A model generated the notes under the pieces. The model was not told the origin of the DNA. It made no database searches and saw only the letters and a list, made by a program, of their open reading frames with translations. Below are positions 9,739 to 19,210 of a stretch of DNA of 64,000 bases, piece after piece. How positions within the stretch are numbered: the first letter of the stretch is position 1; every line of letters begins with the position of its first letter. Origin of the DNA: Myxococcota bacterium (GTDB lineage Bacteria > Myxococcota_A > UBA9160 > SMWR01); assembly GCA_022447545.1 (NCBI GenBank), contig JAKVBI010000007.1, positions 1-64,000 of the forward strand. The letters are read 5' to 3'. The position numbers and the translations under genes are program-made.

Positions 9739-10188
9739 ATGTCGAGTGAAACTTCTGGGCCGTTTCTAGCTGAACCTATGAAGAGGCTACTCACGGCACT
9801 GCTAGACACACTGATCCCCGCCAGCCCGGATGGCAAGATGCCAAGCGCTGCAGAGGTGGGATTCGAGGCGTATCTGCACACACAAGCCCATGAATACATC
9901 AGTGCTCTCGAAGATGTACTGCAGAGTTTCGATTCCAATTTCTCCGACCTCCCGCCCAATCGGCGGCACGAACTACTCGAACACTTCAGTAAAGACCGGC
10001 CGGCCGAGTTCTCTAGCCTGCTGGCCCGCGTATACGACTGCTACTACCAGGACAATCGGGTACGCGGGGAGATCGGCGTGGTTCAGGGTGCACCTTTTCC
10101 CCAGGGAAATGACGTCGCCCAGGGGGACCTTTCACTTCTCGACCCGGTGATGGAAAACCGCGATCGATATCGATACCGAAGCCCCTAG
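9739..10188 (+). CDS. gluconate 2-dehydrogenase subunit 3-like protein
   Basis: A 149-residue protein with the family start (LLTALLDTLIPASPDG) and a helical body resembling the gluconate 2-dehydrogenase subunit 3 family, the small subunit of membrane-linked GMC dehydrogenases. No clear Tat or Sec signal is seen, although many relatives have one. It sits 18 bases behind the GMC gene and presumably forms a heterodimer with it. Near the C-terminus the motif GAPFPQGND is of a type seen in related proteins. Confidence 0.75.
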   Translation: MSSETSGPFLAEPMKRLLTALLDTLIPASPDGKMPSAAEVGFEAYLHTQAHEYISALEDVLQSFDSNFSDLPPNRRHELLEHFSKDRPAEFSSLLARVYDCYYQDNRVRGEIGVVQGAPFPQGNDVAQGDLSLLDPVMENRDRYRYRSP

Positions 10189-10364
10189 CCGCTTCGCGCC
10201 TCCCGCTCTTGTCGACCCAACGGGGTCGTGCCGAACTCCTCTAGACTCGAAACGAAGGCAATCTCGAAACTGTTTCGGGGTGATGAGATGTGCCAGTATT
10301 CTCTCCGAACGGTTGGTACTTCGCCCCGGCGCACAGCGGATACGTTTGGACGGAAGGGTTCCAG

Positions 10365-12662
10365 ATGAAGAAGGCACTCTGGGTCGTGCTGGTGATTTTG
10401 ATACTCGGGCTCTGGGTTTTTTCCGGTGCGAGGGGCTGGCTCGGTAACGACGAAAAACCCGGGGAAATCCGAGCGGTAACCCGCCCCACGGAAACCATCG
10501 AGAAACGAGTTGCCGTACAAAACGAAACGGCACACATGCTCGGCGCATTGCCCGACAAACAGATCCTCTTCGGTGATTTTCATGTCCACACCACCTTCAG
10601 CTTCGATGCCTTCATGATGAGCCTCCCGCTCGCTGGAGGAAAAGGCACCGCGCCCCCCGCTGCGGCCTGCGATTTCGCCCGTTTCTGCTCGGCACTCGAC
10701 TTCTGGTCCATCAACGATCATGCCGAGACCCTGACACCCGACCTTTGGGAACAGACCGTGGAATCGGTCCGCGCATGCAACGCTGCAGCTGGAAATCCGA
10801 ACAATCCCGATCTCGTCACCTATCTCGGTTGGGAGTGGAGCCACATCGGAAGCAAGCCCGAAAACCACTACGGCCACAAAAACGTGGTCCTTCGCGGAAT
10901 CTCAGACGACGAAATCCCAACACGGCCGATCGCCGCACGACCGCCGGAAGGGGACGGGGGATTGGAGTTCCCCGATACCGCTCGAGCCATCCTCGCCGTC
11001 GCGGGCGGAGAACGCGGACGCAGCTTCTCTCGATTCCTCCGTAATGCCGAGATCGTCGAACCATGCCCAGACGGTGTCCCAGTTCGAGACCTTCCGGTCG
11101 ACTGCCGTGAATCTGCCCCCACACCGGAGATCCTATTCGACAAACTCGACGACTGGGGACATGACGCAATCGTGATCCCACATGGCACCGCATGGGGACT
11201 GTATACGCCTGCGGGATCCGATTGGCGAAAACAACTTCCGGGCCACGACCCCAAACGCCAAACTCTCGTCGAGATCTATTCGGGTCACGGAAACTCCGAG
11301 CAGCTGCCTTCATGGCGATCCGTCGAACGAACGGACGACGGCTCTCTCGAATGCCCGATGCCCAGCGATGGCTACCTGCCGAGCTGCTGGCACGCGGGGA
11401 CGCTCGTCGCGGCGCGCTGCAGAGAAACTGGAGAGTCTGAGGAAGAATGTGAACGCCGCGCGGAAGAAGCGCGCATGAATTACGTAGCGGGATTCCAGGG
11501 CGGCTGGATGACACTGCCCGGATACGAAACCAACGCTTGGTTGAATGCGGGACAAGCGCCCAATGAGATGTTCCAACCCACCTTCAACTATCGCCCGCGT
11601 GGCTCCGCACAGTATATGCTCGCGATCCGCGACTGGAGCGATCCTTCGAGTCCGAAGCTCTTCGACTTCGGCTTCATCGGTTCGAGCGACAATCACAGCG
11701 CTAGGCCTGGCAATGGATACAAGGAACTGGGCCGTGGCGAAATGACCGAAGGGCGTGGCCGGATCGGAGATTCGAACCAGGATCCAAATGGGCTCTTCGG
11801 TTCAAGTAACGACGCCAGCGAGCCCGCCGCGAAGTCCATTGCCTTCCACAACAGTGGCCAGAGCCCGCTTCAACTCTTCGAGACCGAGCGGGCGTCAGCG
11901 TATTTCGTGACCGGCGGACTTGTCGCGGTTCATTCAGCGGGTCGCGACAGAGATGCGATCTGGAACGCTTTACAGCGAAAAGAAGTCTATGCGACAAGTG
12001 GCCGAAGAACTCTGCTCTGGTTTGACCTCATCGATGGAGCTGAAATGATCCCAATGGGTGCGACGACCACACGGAGCGAAACCCCTCGATTTCGAGTCCG
12101 CGCCATTGGCTCCTTCGCCCAGAAGCCCGGATGTCCCAAACATGTCGTCGAAGCTTTGGGCCAACAACGAGTCGATCAGCTCTGTCTGGACGAATGCTAC
12201 AACCCGAGTGACCAACGACGCCCGATCACTCGCATCGAAATCGTTCGTATCCGCCCGCAAAGCTTTCCCGACGAAGAACTCGATGGACTCGTAGAAGACC
12301 CGTGGCGCGTATTACCTTGCCCGGCCGACGGACTCGGTTGTGTGGTCGAGCTTGCCGACACCGAGTTCCAAGAATCGGGACGGGATGCCGTCTACTATGC
12401 TCGGGCCATCGAAGCGCCCGATTTCCTCATCCACGGCGACAACCCCATGGGCTGTGAATTCGATGCTCAGGGCCGTTGCGTCGAAGTGACGCCCTGCGGG
12501 ATGAACACCCCCTATGCGGATGACTGCCTCAGCGAGGCTGAACCGCGCGCGTGGTCATCTCCGATTTTCGTCAATCATGCAAGCACATCAAAGCGCGTCG
12601 GTGAAGGCGAAAAGTTCCACAGTCACAGACTCGCTCTGAACCCTCATGAGGAACACCGGTAG
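10365..12662 (+). CDS. DUF3604 protein, membrane-anchored PHP-like
   Basis: A 765-residue protein. Residues 5-22 form a signal anchor (LWVVLVILILGLWVF). A DUF3604 region fills the rest: it opens with the metal-binding LFGDFHVHTTFSFDAF (HxH, PHP-like) and continues with FWSINDHAE and GSSDNHSARPGNGYK. PHP domains are metal-dependent phosphoesterases or hydrolases, but DUF3604 has no assigned reaction. The start at 10365 follows GGAAGGG; an upstream in-frame codon is less likely because it would hide the signal anchor. Several cysteines late in the chain (CPKHVV, CLDECYN, CEFDAQGRC) fit an extracytoplasmic location. The LLM gene follows after 20 bases, so the genes from 8.1 to 13.7 kb may be one transcript. 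Confidence 0.87.
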   Translation: MKKALWVVLVILILGLWVFSGARGWLGNDEKPGEIRAVTRPTETIEKRVAVQNETAHMLGALPDKQILFGDFHVHTTFSFDAFMMSLPLAGGKGTAPPAAACDFARFCSALDFWSINDHAETLTPDLWEQTVESVRACNAAAGNPNNPDLVTYLGWEWSHIGSKPENHYGHKNVVLRGISDDEIPTRPIAARPPEGDGGLEFPDTARAILAVAGGERGRSFSRFLRNAEIVEPCPDGVPVRDLPVDCRESAPTPEILFDKLDDWGHDAIVIPHGTAWGLYTPAGSDWRKQLPGHDPKRQTLVEIYSGHGNSEQLPSWRSVERTDDGSLECPMPSDGYLPSCWHAGTLVAARCRETGESEEECERRAEEARMNYVAGFQGGWMTLPGYETNAWLNAGQAPNEMFQPTFNYRPRGSAQYMLAIRDWSDPSSPKLFDFGFIGSSDNHSARPGNGYKELGRGEMTEGRGRIGDSNQDPNGLFGSSNDASEPAAKSIAFHNSGQSPLQLFETERASAYFVTGGLVAVHSAGRDRDAIWNALQRKEVYATSGRRTLLWFDLIDGAEMIPMGATTTRSETPRFRVRAIGSFAQKPGCPKHVVEALGQQRVDQLCLDECYNPSDQRRPITRIEIVRIRPQSFPDEELDGLVEDPWRVLPCPADGLGCVVELADTEFQESGRDAVYYARAIEAPDFLIHGDNPMGCEFDAQGRCVEVTPCGMNTPYADDCLSEAEPRAWSSPIFVNHASTSKRVGEGEKFHSHRLALNPHEEHR

Positions 12663-12682
12663 AGCGCCTTCAGATAGGAGAG

Positions 12683-13702
12683 ATGAGCATGAAGTTGGGT
12701 CTCCTGATGTTTCCGAGCCCGACAGGCTCGGCAGGCATGGCGAAGCTGGCGGAAGGCCTCGGTTTTCGAAGCCTGGTCTTCGCCGACACTCAGTGTTTGA
12801 CGCCTGAGGTTTGGAGCCATCTCATGCTCGCTGCCACTGCGACTGAACGCATCGAGATTGGAACGGGCGTGACGAACCCCGTGAGCCGCGACCCCGCGGT
12901 GACCGCGTCGGCAGCCCTCGCCCTTCAGGTGGAGAGTGGTGGGCGAGTCGTGCTCGGGATCGGCCGTGGCGATTCTTCCATGGCCAAGATTGGCCGCCGG
13001 CCGGCACCACCGAAAGACTTCGACCTCTACCTCCAGCGCCTGCAGGCTTACCTCGCCGGAGAGGAGGTCCTACGCGAGGGATACCCGAGTCGCATCGAGT
13101 GGCTCGACGGTATCGACGTCCCACCGGTTCCCATCGAAGTCGCGGCCACTGGACCGAAAGTCATCGAAATCGCGGCACAGCGCGCGGATCGGATCTGTTT
13201 TGCAGTGGGTGCGGACGCCGAACGTATCGCCGATTGCATCGCAAGTGCACGCCGTGCTGCGGAAAAAGCGGATCGGGACCCAGATTCGATTCGCTTTGGC
13301 GCATACGTCAACTGTGTAATCCATCCCGATCGCGAAGTGGCCCGGGAAGCCATCCGAGGTGGTCTTTCCGTTTTCGCACACTTTTCGGGATTCCACGGTA
13401 TGGATATCGAGACGTTGCCGGAAGGTTCTCGTGCTGCAGCGCGACACTTGCGACACCACTACGACATGGCCAACCACGCGCTGGCGGGAAGCGCCCATGC
13501 ACAAGCACTCGAGACCGATTTCATTCACCGATTCGGGATCGCCGGGCCTCTCGAGGAGGCGGTTGCCCGATTTCAAGAACTCGAGCACTCAGGCGTCGAC
13601 TTCGTTCGGATCGTTCCGGGCTCACGTGACATGCCTGCAGAAGTCGCGGGTCCTTCCATCCGATCACTGGCCAAACTCTCCGAAGAGATCGACCCTCGGT
13701 AG
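12683..13702 (+). CDS. LLM-class flavin-dependent oxidoreductase
   Basis: A 339-residue luciferase-like TIM-barrel protein (LGLLMFPSPTGSA start, EGLGFRSLVFADTQ, TATERIEIGTGVTNP, VVLGIGRGDSS). The pattern is that of F420-dependent methylenetetrahydromethanopterin-reductase-like members rather than bacterial luciferase. F420 or FMNH2 as cofactor is inferred. GGAGAG lies directly upstream of the ATG at 12683; the ATG two codons later is an alternative. It follows DUF3604 by 20 bases. Substrate unknown. Confidence 0.87.
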   Translation: MSMKLGLLMFPSPTGSAGMAKLAEGLGFRSLVFADTQCLTPEVWSHLMLAATATERIEIGTGVTNPVSRDPAVTASAALALQVESGGRVVLGIGRGDSSMAKIGRRPAPPKDFDLYLQRLQAYLAGEEVLREGYPSRIEWLDGIDVPPVPIEVAATGPKVIEIAAQRADRICFAVGADAERIADCIASARRAAEKADRDPDSIRFGAYVNCVIHPDREVAREAIRGGLSVFAHFSGFHGMDIETLPEGSRAAARHLRHHYDMANHALAGSAHAQALETDFIHRFGIAGPLEEAVARFQELEHSGVDFVRIVPGSRDMPAEVAGPSIRSLAKLSEEIDPR

Positions 13703-13786
13703 ACGACGCGAATCAATGAGAGTAATCGTGCGATGATTTTTCCACGATGAGACCATCCCATGTTGGCCATTGACGTGGGACGTCCA

Positions 13787-15313
13787 TTACTCGTTCTCTT
13801 TTTCTCGAAGTATCGAAGCGTACTCTTCATTCGAGACCAGCATGCGGGACAAGAGGGTAAGACCTTTTTCATCTTCACGTTTCACGGCACCTGGACTCGT
13901 CACGAATCGCACCGTTTTCCCATTGAAATGATCACTATCGAATAGCGTCACGAAAGCACGAGAGAGAGTTCCCGAAAACATCAATGTCGAAAACGCTGAG
14001 CCTTTGATCGGTTTGTCAATACCCGTCGACCGATCAACCAAGTACGCGATAGGACCATTTGGAGCTCTCACCACCTGCGTCCGGATCAACTGAAGGGCAC
14101 GGCGAGCCAGGTTACGTTCCGACTCATGCGAAATATTGGCAATCGGATGGAGGCCCAGATGCACGATGAGCATGATAGACCCCAGCACCAAGACAGCCCT
14201 GCACCCACGGGAAAGAAGAAAATTCGGATGCTGGAGCCACCAGCCTGCGAGGCTTCCACCGGCAGCAACGAGGCAGCTCGTTGCCAAATACTGGTACCGA
14301 TCGAGCGAAACATTTGAAACGGGCATAAAGGACGCGACGGCAAACTCTCCCCTCCCAAGTGAGACACTCAGATAGGCACTCATCGCAAGAAGAAACCAGG
14401 CCAAGGAGGTTCGAGCCTCGCGGTGCGCGCCGAGCCAATAAGAGGCGACGAGCAAGGCGAGAAACCCAACTGCAATCCATGAACCGGACGCACCCGCGCT
14501 TGTGGTCAAGGCCGATGCCAATACACCGAAACCAATCGTCAACAATCTCCAGACATCACTGGCGTTGTCGGCGATGGCGTTGGGTTTGAGCAGACTGATT
14601 TCAAATGGCGACTGATGGCCGGGCTGCCCCCAAAAGTGATGTACCGCGAAATACATACCGATCACAAAGAAGGGAAGAGAAACCATCACCGCAGCGGCAC
14701 CGCGATCTCGAATGACGCGAGGATCGAAAAGAGCGAGAACAAACGGAAATACACACGCGATCGCAATTCCGGTCGCGTAGCTCATGGCGCCGATAACGAG
14801 GATCGCGCACCACGCGGCCGTCCCCTGCAGTCGATAGCGGCTTTCGTTCGCTCGATGCACAGCGACCCCACCAGCAACCCAGAGAAACGCGGTCGTCGCA
14901 ACAACATGACCGTATGCGGAATACCAACCCAACACGGAAGAGTGAGCTGGGCTCACAGCCCAGATCGATGCGCCGAAGAACGCAACCCACCCACTTCCGC
15001 TCAACCACCAAAGCAGGCGCGCGAGAAGCCCCGTATTCACTATGTGGGTCAGAAGAACGAGACTGAAATAGCCTTTTGGCTCCATTCCAAACAATGCATG
15101 GAAGCCCATGAAAAGCGTGTTCCGCACCACATAGAGATGGCCCCCGAAGGGCTCGAGGACGAACCGGACCGGATCATTGTGGAGGTCGTAAAGGTGTCGA
15201 AAATCGTCGAGATGAAAGTAATTTTCGAGAATCGAAACATACGCCACACCTGCGAGCGCAGCTGTAGAAAGCACAGCAAGCCAACGCGGGCGTGCTGAAC
15301 GAGAGGTGCTCAT
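13787..15313 (-). CDS. polytopic membrane protein, GT-C glycosyltransferase-like
   Basis: About 508 residues with an N-terminal signal-anchor segment, then a first extracytoplasmic loop with an acidic pair (YFHLDDFRHLYDL). That loop is the hallmark of GT-C enzymes, where an acidic residue in the first loop is catalytic. About ten further hydrophobic segments follow, then a soluble C-terminal domain of about 120 residues. The sugar and acceptor are unknown. I prefer the ATG at 15313, which gives MSTSRSARPRW before the first membrane helix; a longer form from 15406 would add a non-family leader. It is not obviously operonic with either neighbour. Confidence 0.72.
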   Translation of the reverse strand: MSTSRSARPRWLAVLSTAALAGVAYVSILENYFHLDDFRHLYDLHNDPVRFVLEPFGGHLYVVRNTLFMGFHALFGMEPKGYFSLVLLTHIVNTGLLARLLWWLSGSGWVAFFGASIWAVSPAHSSVLGWYSAYGHVVATTAFLWVAGGVAVHRANESRYRLQGTAAWCAILVIGAMSYATGIAIACVFPFVLALFDPRVIRDRGAAAVMVSLPFFVIGMYFAVHHFWGQPGHQSPFEISLLKPNAIADNASDVWRLLTIGFGVLASALTTSAGASGSWIAVGFLALLVASYWLGAHREARTSLAWFLLAMSAYLSVSLGRGEFAVASFMPVSNVSLDRYQYLATSCLVAAGGSLAGWWLQHPNFLLSRGCRAVLVLGSIMLIVHLGLHPIANISHESERNLARRALQLIRTQVVRAPNGPIAYLVDRSTGIDKPIKGSAFSTLMFSGTLSRAFVTLFDSDHFNGKTVRFVTSPGAVKREDEKGLTLLSRMLVSNEEYASILREKENE

Positions 15314-15472
15314 CGAATCGTCTGAAGCCCTCGATTCCAACGTAGAAGTGAACGTACACCCTTCTCGTGGGGTGTGGTATCGCCAGCAGCGCGGTTCTTC
15401 CTCCACGCATCAGGAGGCTCGCCATGCTCCCTGGCGATACTCAGGAGCCTCGATGGAGGTTTCACACTCCCC

Positions 15473-17014
15473 TCAGGGGCCAACTTCATACGCATCGGAA
15501 TCGATCTGGGCGAGCATCTCTCGGTGTTCACCCATCGTGTGCGGCCATTGGGTGACGACACGACCGCTGGGCGCACGGTAGTAATCCGTACAGCCCGCGT
15601 ACCAAACGCCAATCGCCTCGATCTCTTTTTGGAGGCGATCGTTGTAATCGTCCATGATTTCAGACCTGACGTCGATCCAGGCGATGTCTTCGCGAGCAAG
15701 CCGCTCGATATGCAACATCGAATGCTCGACGTGGTATTCGATCATGGTGATCAGGGAATCGCTGTTGGTGTTCGGTCCGTAGAGCATGAACAGATTCGGA
15801 AAACCTGCCGTCGTAACGCCCTGATAGGCGACCGCCCCATCCGTCCAGGCCTTTCCAATGGTAATCCCGTCGCGCCCCCGTACGTCGATGGAAGACAGAT
15901 AGCGGGTCGTTTTGAAACCCGTGGCTAGAATCAGTGTATCGATGGGCCGCTCGTTGCCATCTACCGTGAGGATGGAAGACGGTGTAATCCGATCGATCCC
16001 ATCGGTCACCAATTCGAGATTCGAGCGATTGAAGGCCCGATAGTAGTCGTTGGAGAAAAGTGGCCGCTTGCAACCCCATGGGTGGGTCGGCACGAGTTTC
16101 GCGCGGATCTCGGGATCTTCCACGAAAGCCATGTTCTGATGGCCCGCCTTTTCCATTCCGGGACGAATGGACTCGAAGATGCCCGGCCCCCCAGAGTTGA
16201 TGCGGTTGAAGATTTCATCTCTCTGGTCTTGCGCAGCGGTTGGGTGACTTCTGAAATGCTCCAAGGCCTCCGGGGAATAGGGGTCGTCTTCTTTGGGAAG
16301 GACCCAATTCGCCGTGCGTTGAAAATAATGGACCTGCCCAGCTTCCTTCACGATTTCGGGTACGAATTGAACCGCGCTGGCAGCACTACCGATCACACCA
16401 ATCTGCTTTCCGCGCAGATCGTACTCCCAATCCCATTGGGCCGAGTGGAAACTCTTGCCCGCAAAGGTCTCGAGGCCTTCAATCTCGGGATAATTCAGAT
16501 CGTTGAACATTCCAATCGCGCTCACGACGACGTCGCAAAGCAACGACTCCCCGGTCCCGAGTTCGAGAGTCCACTTCGCTTCCGTGTGGTCCCAGTTCGC
16601 TTGCTCGACTTTGGATCCAAAACGAAAGTGGCGCCGCAGATCATACTTGTCCGCGCAATCCTCGAGATACTGCAAGATTTCCGGCTGTGGTGCGTAGGGT
16701 CGCGACCAATCCTTCTTGACCTCGAAAGAGTAGGAATAAAGGTGTGAGGGGATGTCGCACGCACACCCGGGATAGCGGTTGTGGTACCAGGTTCCGCCGA
16801 GCCCGGAAGCCTTTTCCAGAATCTCAAAATTCTCGAAACCAGCTCGCCGCAAGTGGATAGCCATACAAAGGCCGCCGGGGCCCGCTCCGATGATAGCGAT
16901 GCGCAGATCGCGTTTTTTCGATTCGCGTGTCAAGAGTTTCTCCAGCGTTCTCGGAATTCGCTTCTCCGATGACATCACATCACCACGATCCGAATTTTCT
17001 GGCAAGGCCTTCAT
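15473..17014 (-). CDS. Baeyer-Villiger-type flavin monooxygenase
   Basis: About 513 residues. FAD-binding GxGxxG is IIGAGPGGLCMAIHLRR near residue 40. The Baeyer-Villiger signature FxGxxxHxxxW is present as FAGKSFHSAQWD, and a second Rossmann motif for NADPH is GVIGSAASAVQFVPEI. The GGTWYHNRYPGC block after the FAD domain is typical of type I enzymes such as cyclohexanone and steroid monooxygenases. These insert oxygen next to a ketone using NADPH and O2. The ATG at 17014 overlaps the upstream cupin stop (ATGA), implying coupling; a shorter start at 16975 also exists. The native ketone is not evident. Confidence 0.88.
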   Translation of the reverse strand: MKALPENSDRGDVMSSEKRIPRTLEKLLTRESKKRDLRIAIIGAGPGGLCMAIHLRRAGFENFEILEKASGLGGTWYHNRYPGCACDIPSHLYSYSFEVKKDWSRPYAPQPEILQYLEDCADKYDLRRHFRFGSKVEQANWDHTEAKWTLELGTGESLLCDVVVSAIGMFNDLNYPEIEGLETFAGKSFHSAQWDWEYDLRGKQIGVIGSAASAVQFVPEIVKEAGQVHYFQRTANWVLPKEDDPYSPEALEHFRSHPTAAQDQRDEIFNRINSGGPGIFESIRPGMEKAGHQNMAFVEDPEIRAKLVPTHPWGCKRPLFSNDYYRAFNRSNLELVTDGIDRITPSSILTVDGNERPIDTLILATGFKTTRYLSSIDVRGRDGITIGKAWTDGAVAYQGVTTAGFPNLFMLYGPNTNSDSLITMIEYHVEHSMLHIERLAREDIAWIDVRSEIMDDYNDRLQKEIEAIGVWYAGCTDYYRAPSGRVVTQWPHTMGEHREMLAQIDSDAYEVGP

Positions 17015-17448
17015 CGATCCTTGAGTTCGATCACAATCTCGTAGAAGGTCTCGCTCCCCACGTTGACCGACCATTCCAGAGAGCCCTTGGGAATGCTTGC
17101 CACCTGAATAGCCTCGCCAAGAGGGACCGCAAAGGGTTCCGCGGCCTCGCTTTCGGGAGACACTCCCCCAATGGCATCGCCATCGAGCATCACCAGGTAG
17201 TAATCGAGTTCGTGACGGTGCAGATCCGAACCCTCGCCTGGCTCGAGTCGCATGTCCCAGATTCGCACGCGATCGTCTTCGAAGAGTAGCCGGTTGCCCA
17301 CGTTGCCGACGGCTTCGTCTACATGATCTGCGCGATAGGCCTCGAGTTGGGCGTGGGCCTTGGGAAGATCCAGCTCACCGCGTTCACTTTTCTCCAAGAT
17401 TCCGTCCTCCAAAATCCAAAATTCCGCAGGGATTGCGACTGAACCCAT
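17011..17448 (-). CDS. cupin-domain protein
   Basis: A 145-residue protein with one cupin barrel: motif 1 region is LEPGEGSDLHRHELDYYLVML with two histidines and a glutamate as likely metal ligands, and motif 2 lies around IPKGSLEWSVN. An N-terminal helix precedes it. No specific enzyme can be assigned. The ATG at 17448 is preferred over a TTG four codons upstream. Its stop overlaps the start of the monooxygenase, so both are probably made together. Confidence 0.78.
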   Translation of the reverse strand: MGSVAIPAEFWILEDGILEKSERGELDLPKAHAQLEAYRADHVDEAVGNVGNRLLFEDDRVRIWDMRLEPGEGSDLHRHELDYYLVMLDGDAIGGVSPESEAAEPFAVPLGEAIQVASIPKGSLEWSVNVGSETFYEIVIELKDR

Positions 17449-17695
17449 CCTGCCGCTCAATTAACACGTCTGTCAACTCCACCCGCAACTTCGTTTTATC
17501 GAGTCAAAAGAAACCGCGGGGGTCCCGAGTTCACCACACCCACAAGCGATTTGATTACACTGGCTACATGTGAGACGAGCCCGCTTCAGTCCCTTCCCCC
17601 CGTCCCGGGGCGGCATAACCAACTTGGATTCCGCGAAATCCCGCGAACACTATGAGGCACTCCCAGAACCACCTGCCGATCGAGGGGACCATGGA

Positions 17696-18490
17696 ATGAA
17701 TCAGCGTGAGATCCGGCCAACCCTTCTCACGGCTTCGGACCGCGGGGGCCGCAACCATCACCGAATCTTCGAAATGGCTGCACTCCTCTGCGCAGGTTTT
17801 CTGCTGGCCGTATCGGCGCTGCGCTTGGCCGACCATTTCGAAGCGGCATGGCTGGGCCCGATCTTGTTCGCTGGAGCCCTCGCTTATTTCGCAGCAGATC
17901 TGGTCTCAGGCCTCGTGCACTGGGCCTGCGATCGATTCGGGTCTCCAAACACGCCCTTCTTGGGCGAGAATTTCATTGCGCCATTCCGCGAGCACCACCG
18001 CGAGCCTGAGGCCATCACCCAAAAGGGCTTCGTTGAAGTCAATGGAAACACGGCGATCGCATTGACCCCCATCTTGATTCTCGTCCATGTGAGCCTGCCC
18101 TTGGGCACAGGGCACAGCAGCCCGTTCGGTCACATTTTCATGGCGTCCCTATGTGGTTGGCTCATTGCAACCAACCAATTCCACAAGCTCGCCCACCAAC
18201 CCCCGAACACCAACTCACCCCTGATTCGTTGGCTACAACGCAAGCAACTGATTCTTCCCCAAATCCACCACGGTCGGCATCATCGAGCCCCTTTCGACCG
18301 CCACTACTGTATTACCAACGGGCGACTCGATCCTTGGCTCGAAAAACTCGGTGTCTGGATCCACCTCGAAGCTGCGCTCACTCGTCTGTCGCATACACGA
18401 AATGAACCCGCGGAGAACTTTCGATCGCCCGCAAGACGACTGGAGAGCGATCGACATGCTGCATCCCCTGCGCGCCCACTCGACCTCTAG
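17696..18490 (+). CDS. CarF/TMEM189-type lipid desaturase (probable plasmanylethanolamine desaturase)
   Basis: A 264-residue membrane protein with several hydrophobic segments and the histidine pattern of the Kua/TMEM189/CarF family: LVHWACDRFGS, then FREHHREPEAIT followed by VEVNGN, then FHKLAHQ, then HHGRHHRAPFDRHYCITNG. In Myxococcus CarF and human TMEM189 this family makes the vinyl-ether bond of plasmalogens. Family membership is read from the motifs; the reaction here is inferred. The start at 17696 fits because GGGGACC precedes it and the preceding in-frame residues are unlike the family. The C-terminal 40 residues are polar and low in complexity. No other ether-lipid gene is next to it. 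Confidence 0.83.
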   Translation: MNQREIRPTLLTASDRGGRNHHRIFEMAALLCAGFLLAVSALRLADHFEAAWLGPILFAGALAYFAADLVSGLVHWACDRFGSPNTPFLGENFIAPFREHHREPEAITQKGFVEVNGNTAIALTPILILVHVSLPLGTGHSSPFGHIFMASLCGWLIATNQFHKLAHQPPNTNSPLIRWLQRKQLILPQIHHGRHHRAPFDRHYCITNGRLDPWLEKLGVWIHLEAALTRLSHTRNEPAENFRSPARRLESDRHAASPARPLDL

Positions 18491-18586
18491 CTTGACCTTC
18501 GGGCCCATCCCACGGAACAAATCTTTCGCCATCTCGATGACACAGCTTGGGTCGATGACGGTTCGAATGGGCTACCTTGGGTGGCC

Positions 18587-19105
18587 ATGATCGTCGAGCG
18601 CAAAACCCATTTCATCGCGCAACTCGAGCAGAGTTATCAATCAGTCATTCGCAACGCCCACCAAGCAGAATCCCAGGCAGCAGAGACTTCGGAGCACATC
18701 CGTCGTGAGTCCCGCCGAAAGGAAGACTCCAAGGGTTCTGTCGAATTTGGGCGCATGGCAGCCAGCCACAAAGCAAGACGAGAACGCGCCGTGAAAGAAC
18801 TGGAAACTCTGGTCGCGTTTTCCACCAAGCCACTTCGAGCCCTGGCTGAAACCGAGCCGGTGCAAGTGGGGAGCCTGATCGATGTCCGCATCACGGATGG
18901 GGAAGGCGAGGAGGAGCGCACGCTCTTCCTGCTCCCGGTTGGCGCCGGGAACGAACTGACCGGGCCTGGCGGGGACGGATTCATTTCCGTCATCACGCCG
19001 GCCTCGCCCGTTGGCCGAGCGCTCACCGGAGGATATCTCGGAGAATCCTTCGATATTTCGATCGATGGAAAAGAACGCGAGTGGACCATCGTTGATCTCT
19101 GTTGA
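18587..19105 (+). CDS. GreA/GreB-family transcription factor-like protein
   Basis: A 172-residue protein. The first ~80 residues are predicted coiled coil (many E, R and A). The C-terminal half is the FKBP-like GreA/GreB domain, ending with the family block VITPASPVGRALTGGYLGE. It resembles the atypical short GreAB factors rather than GreA itself, whose acidic coiled-coil tip is not obvious here; the equivalent bend reads KEDSKGSVE. Gre factors act at the RNA polymerase secondary channel; whether this one stimulates cleavage is unclear. ATG at 18587; a GTG six bases earlier is possible. Confidence 0.77.
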   Translation: MIVERKTHFIAQLEQSYQSVIRNAHQAESQAAETSEHIRRESRRKEDSKGSVEFGRMAASHKARRERAVKELETLVAFSTKPLRALAETEPVQVGSLIDVRITDGEGEEERTLFLLPVGAGNELTGPGGDGFISVITPASPVGRALTGGYLGESFDISIDGKEREWTIVDLC

Positions 19106-19210
19106 TCGAATTCCGACCCCTGCCCTATGGAAGCTCCAATCTCGTTTCTCGCAATCGCATCCGACCCGGCATTTTCAGCACCGAGCATCGACGGACTACG
19201 AGGAATCTCC

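Noticed and set aside
8706-9749. 347-codon plus-strand frame inside the GMC gene
   Set aside because: Arginine-rich shadow of the GMC frame; the GMC frame carries all family motifs.
11755-11785. T-arm-like GGTTCGAATC (minus strand) suggesting a tRNA
   Set aside because: It lies within the DUF3604 coding sequence and no acceptor or anticodon arms fit around it.
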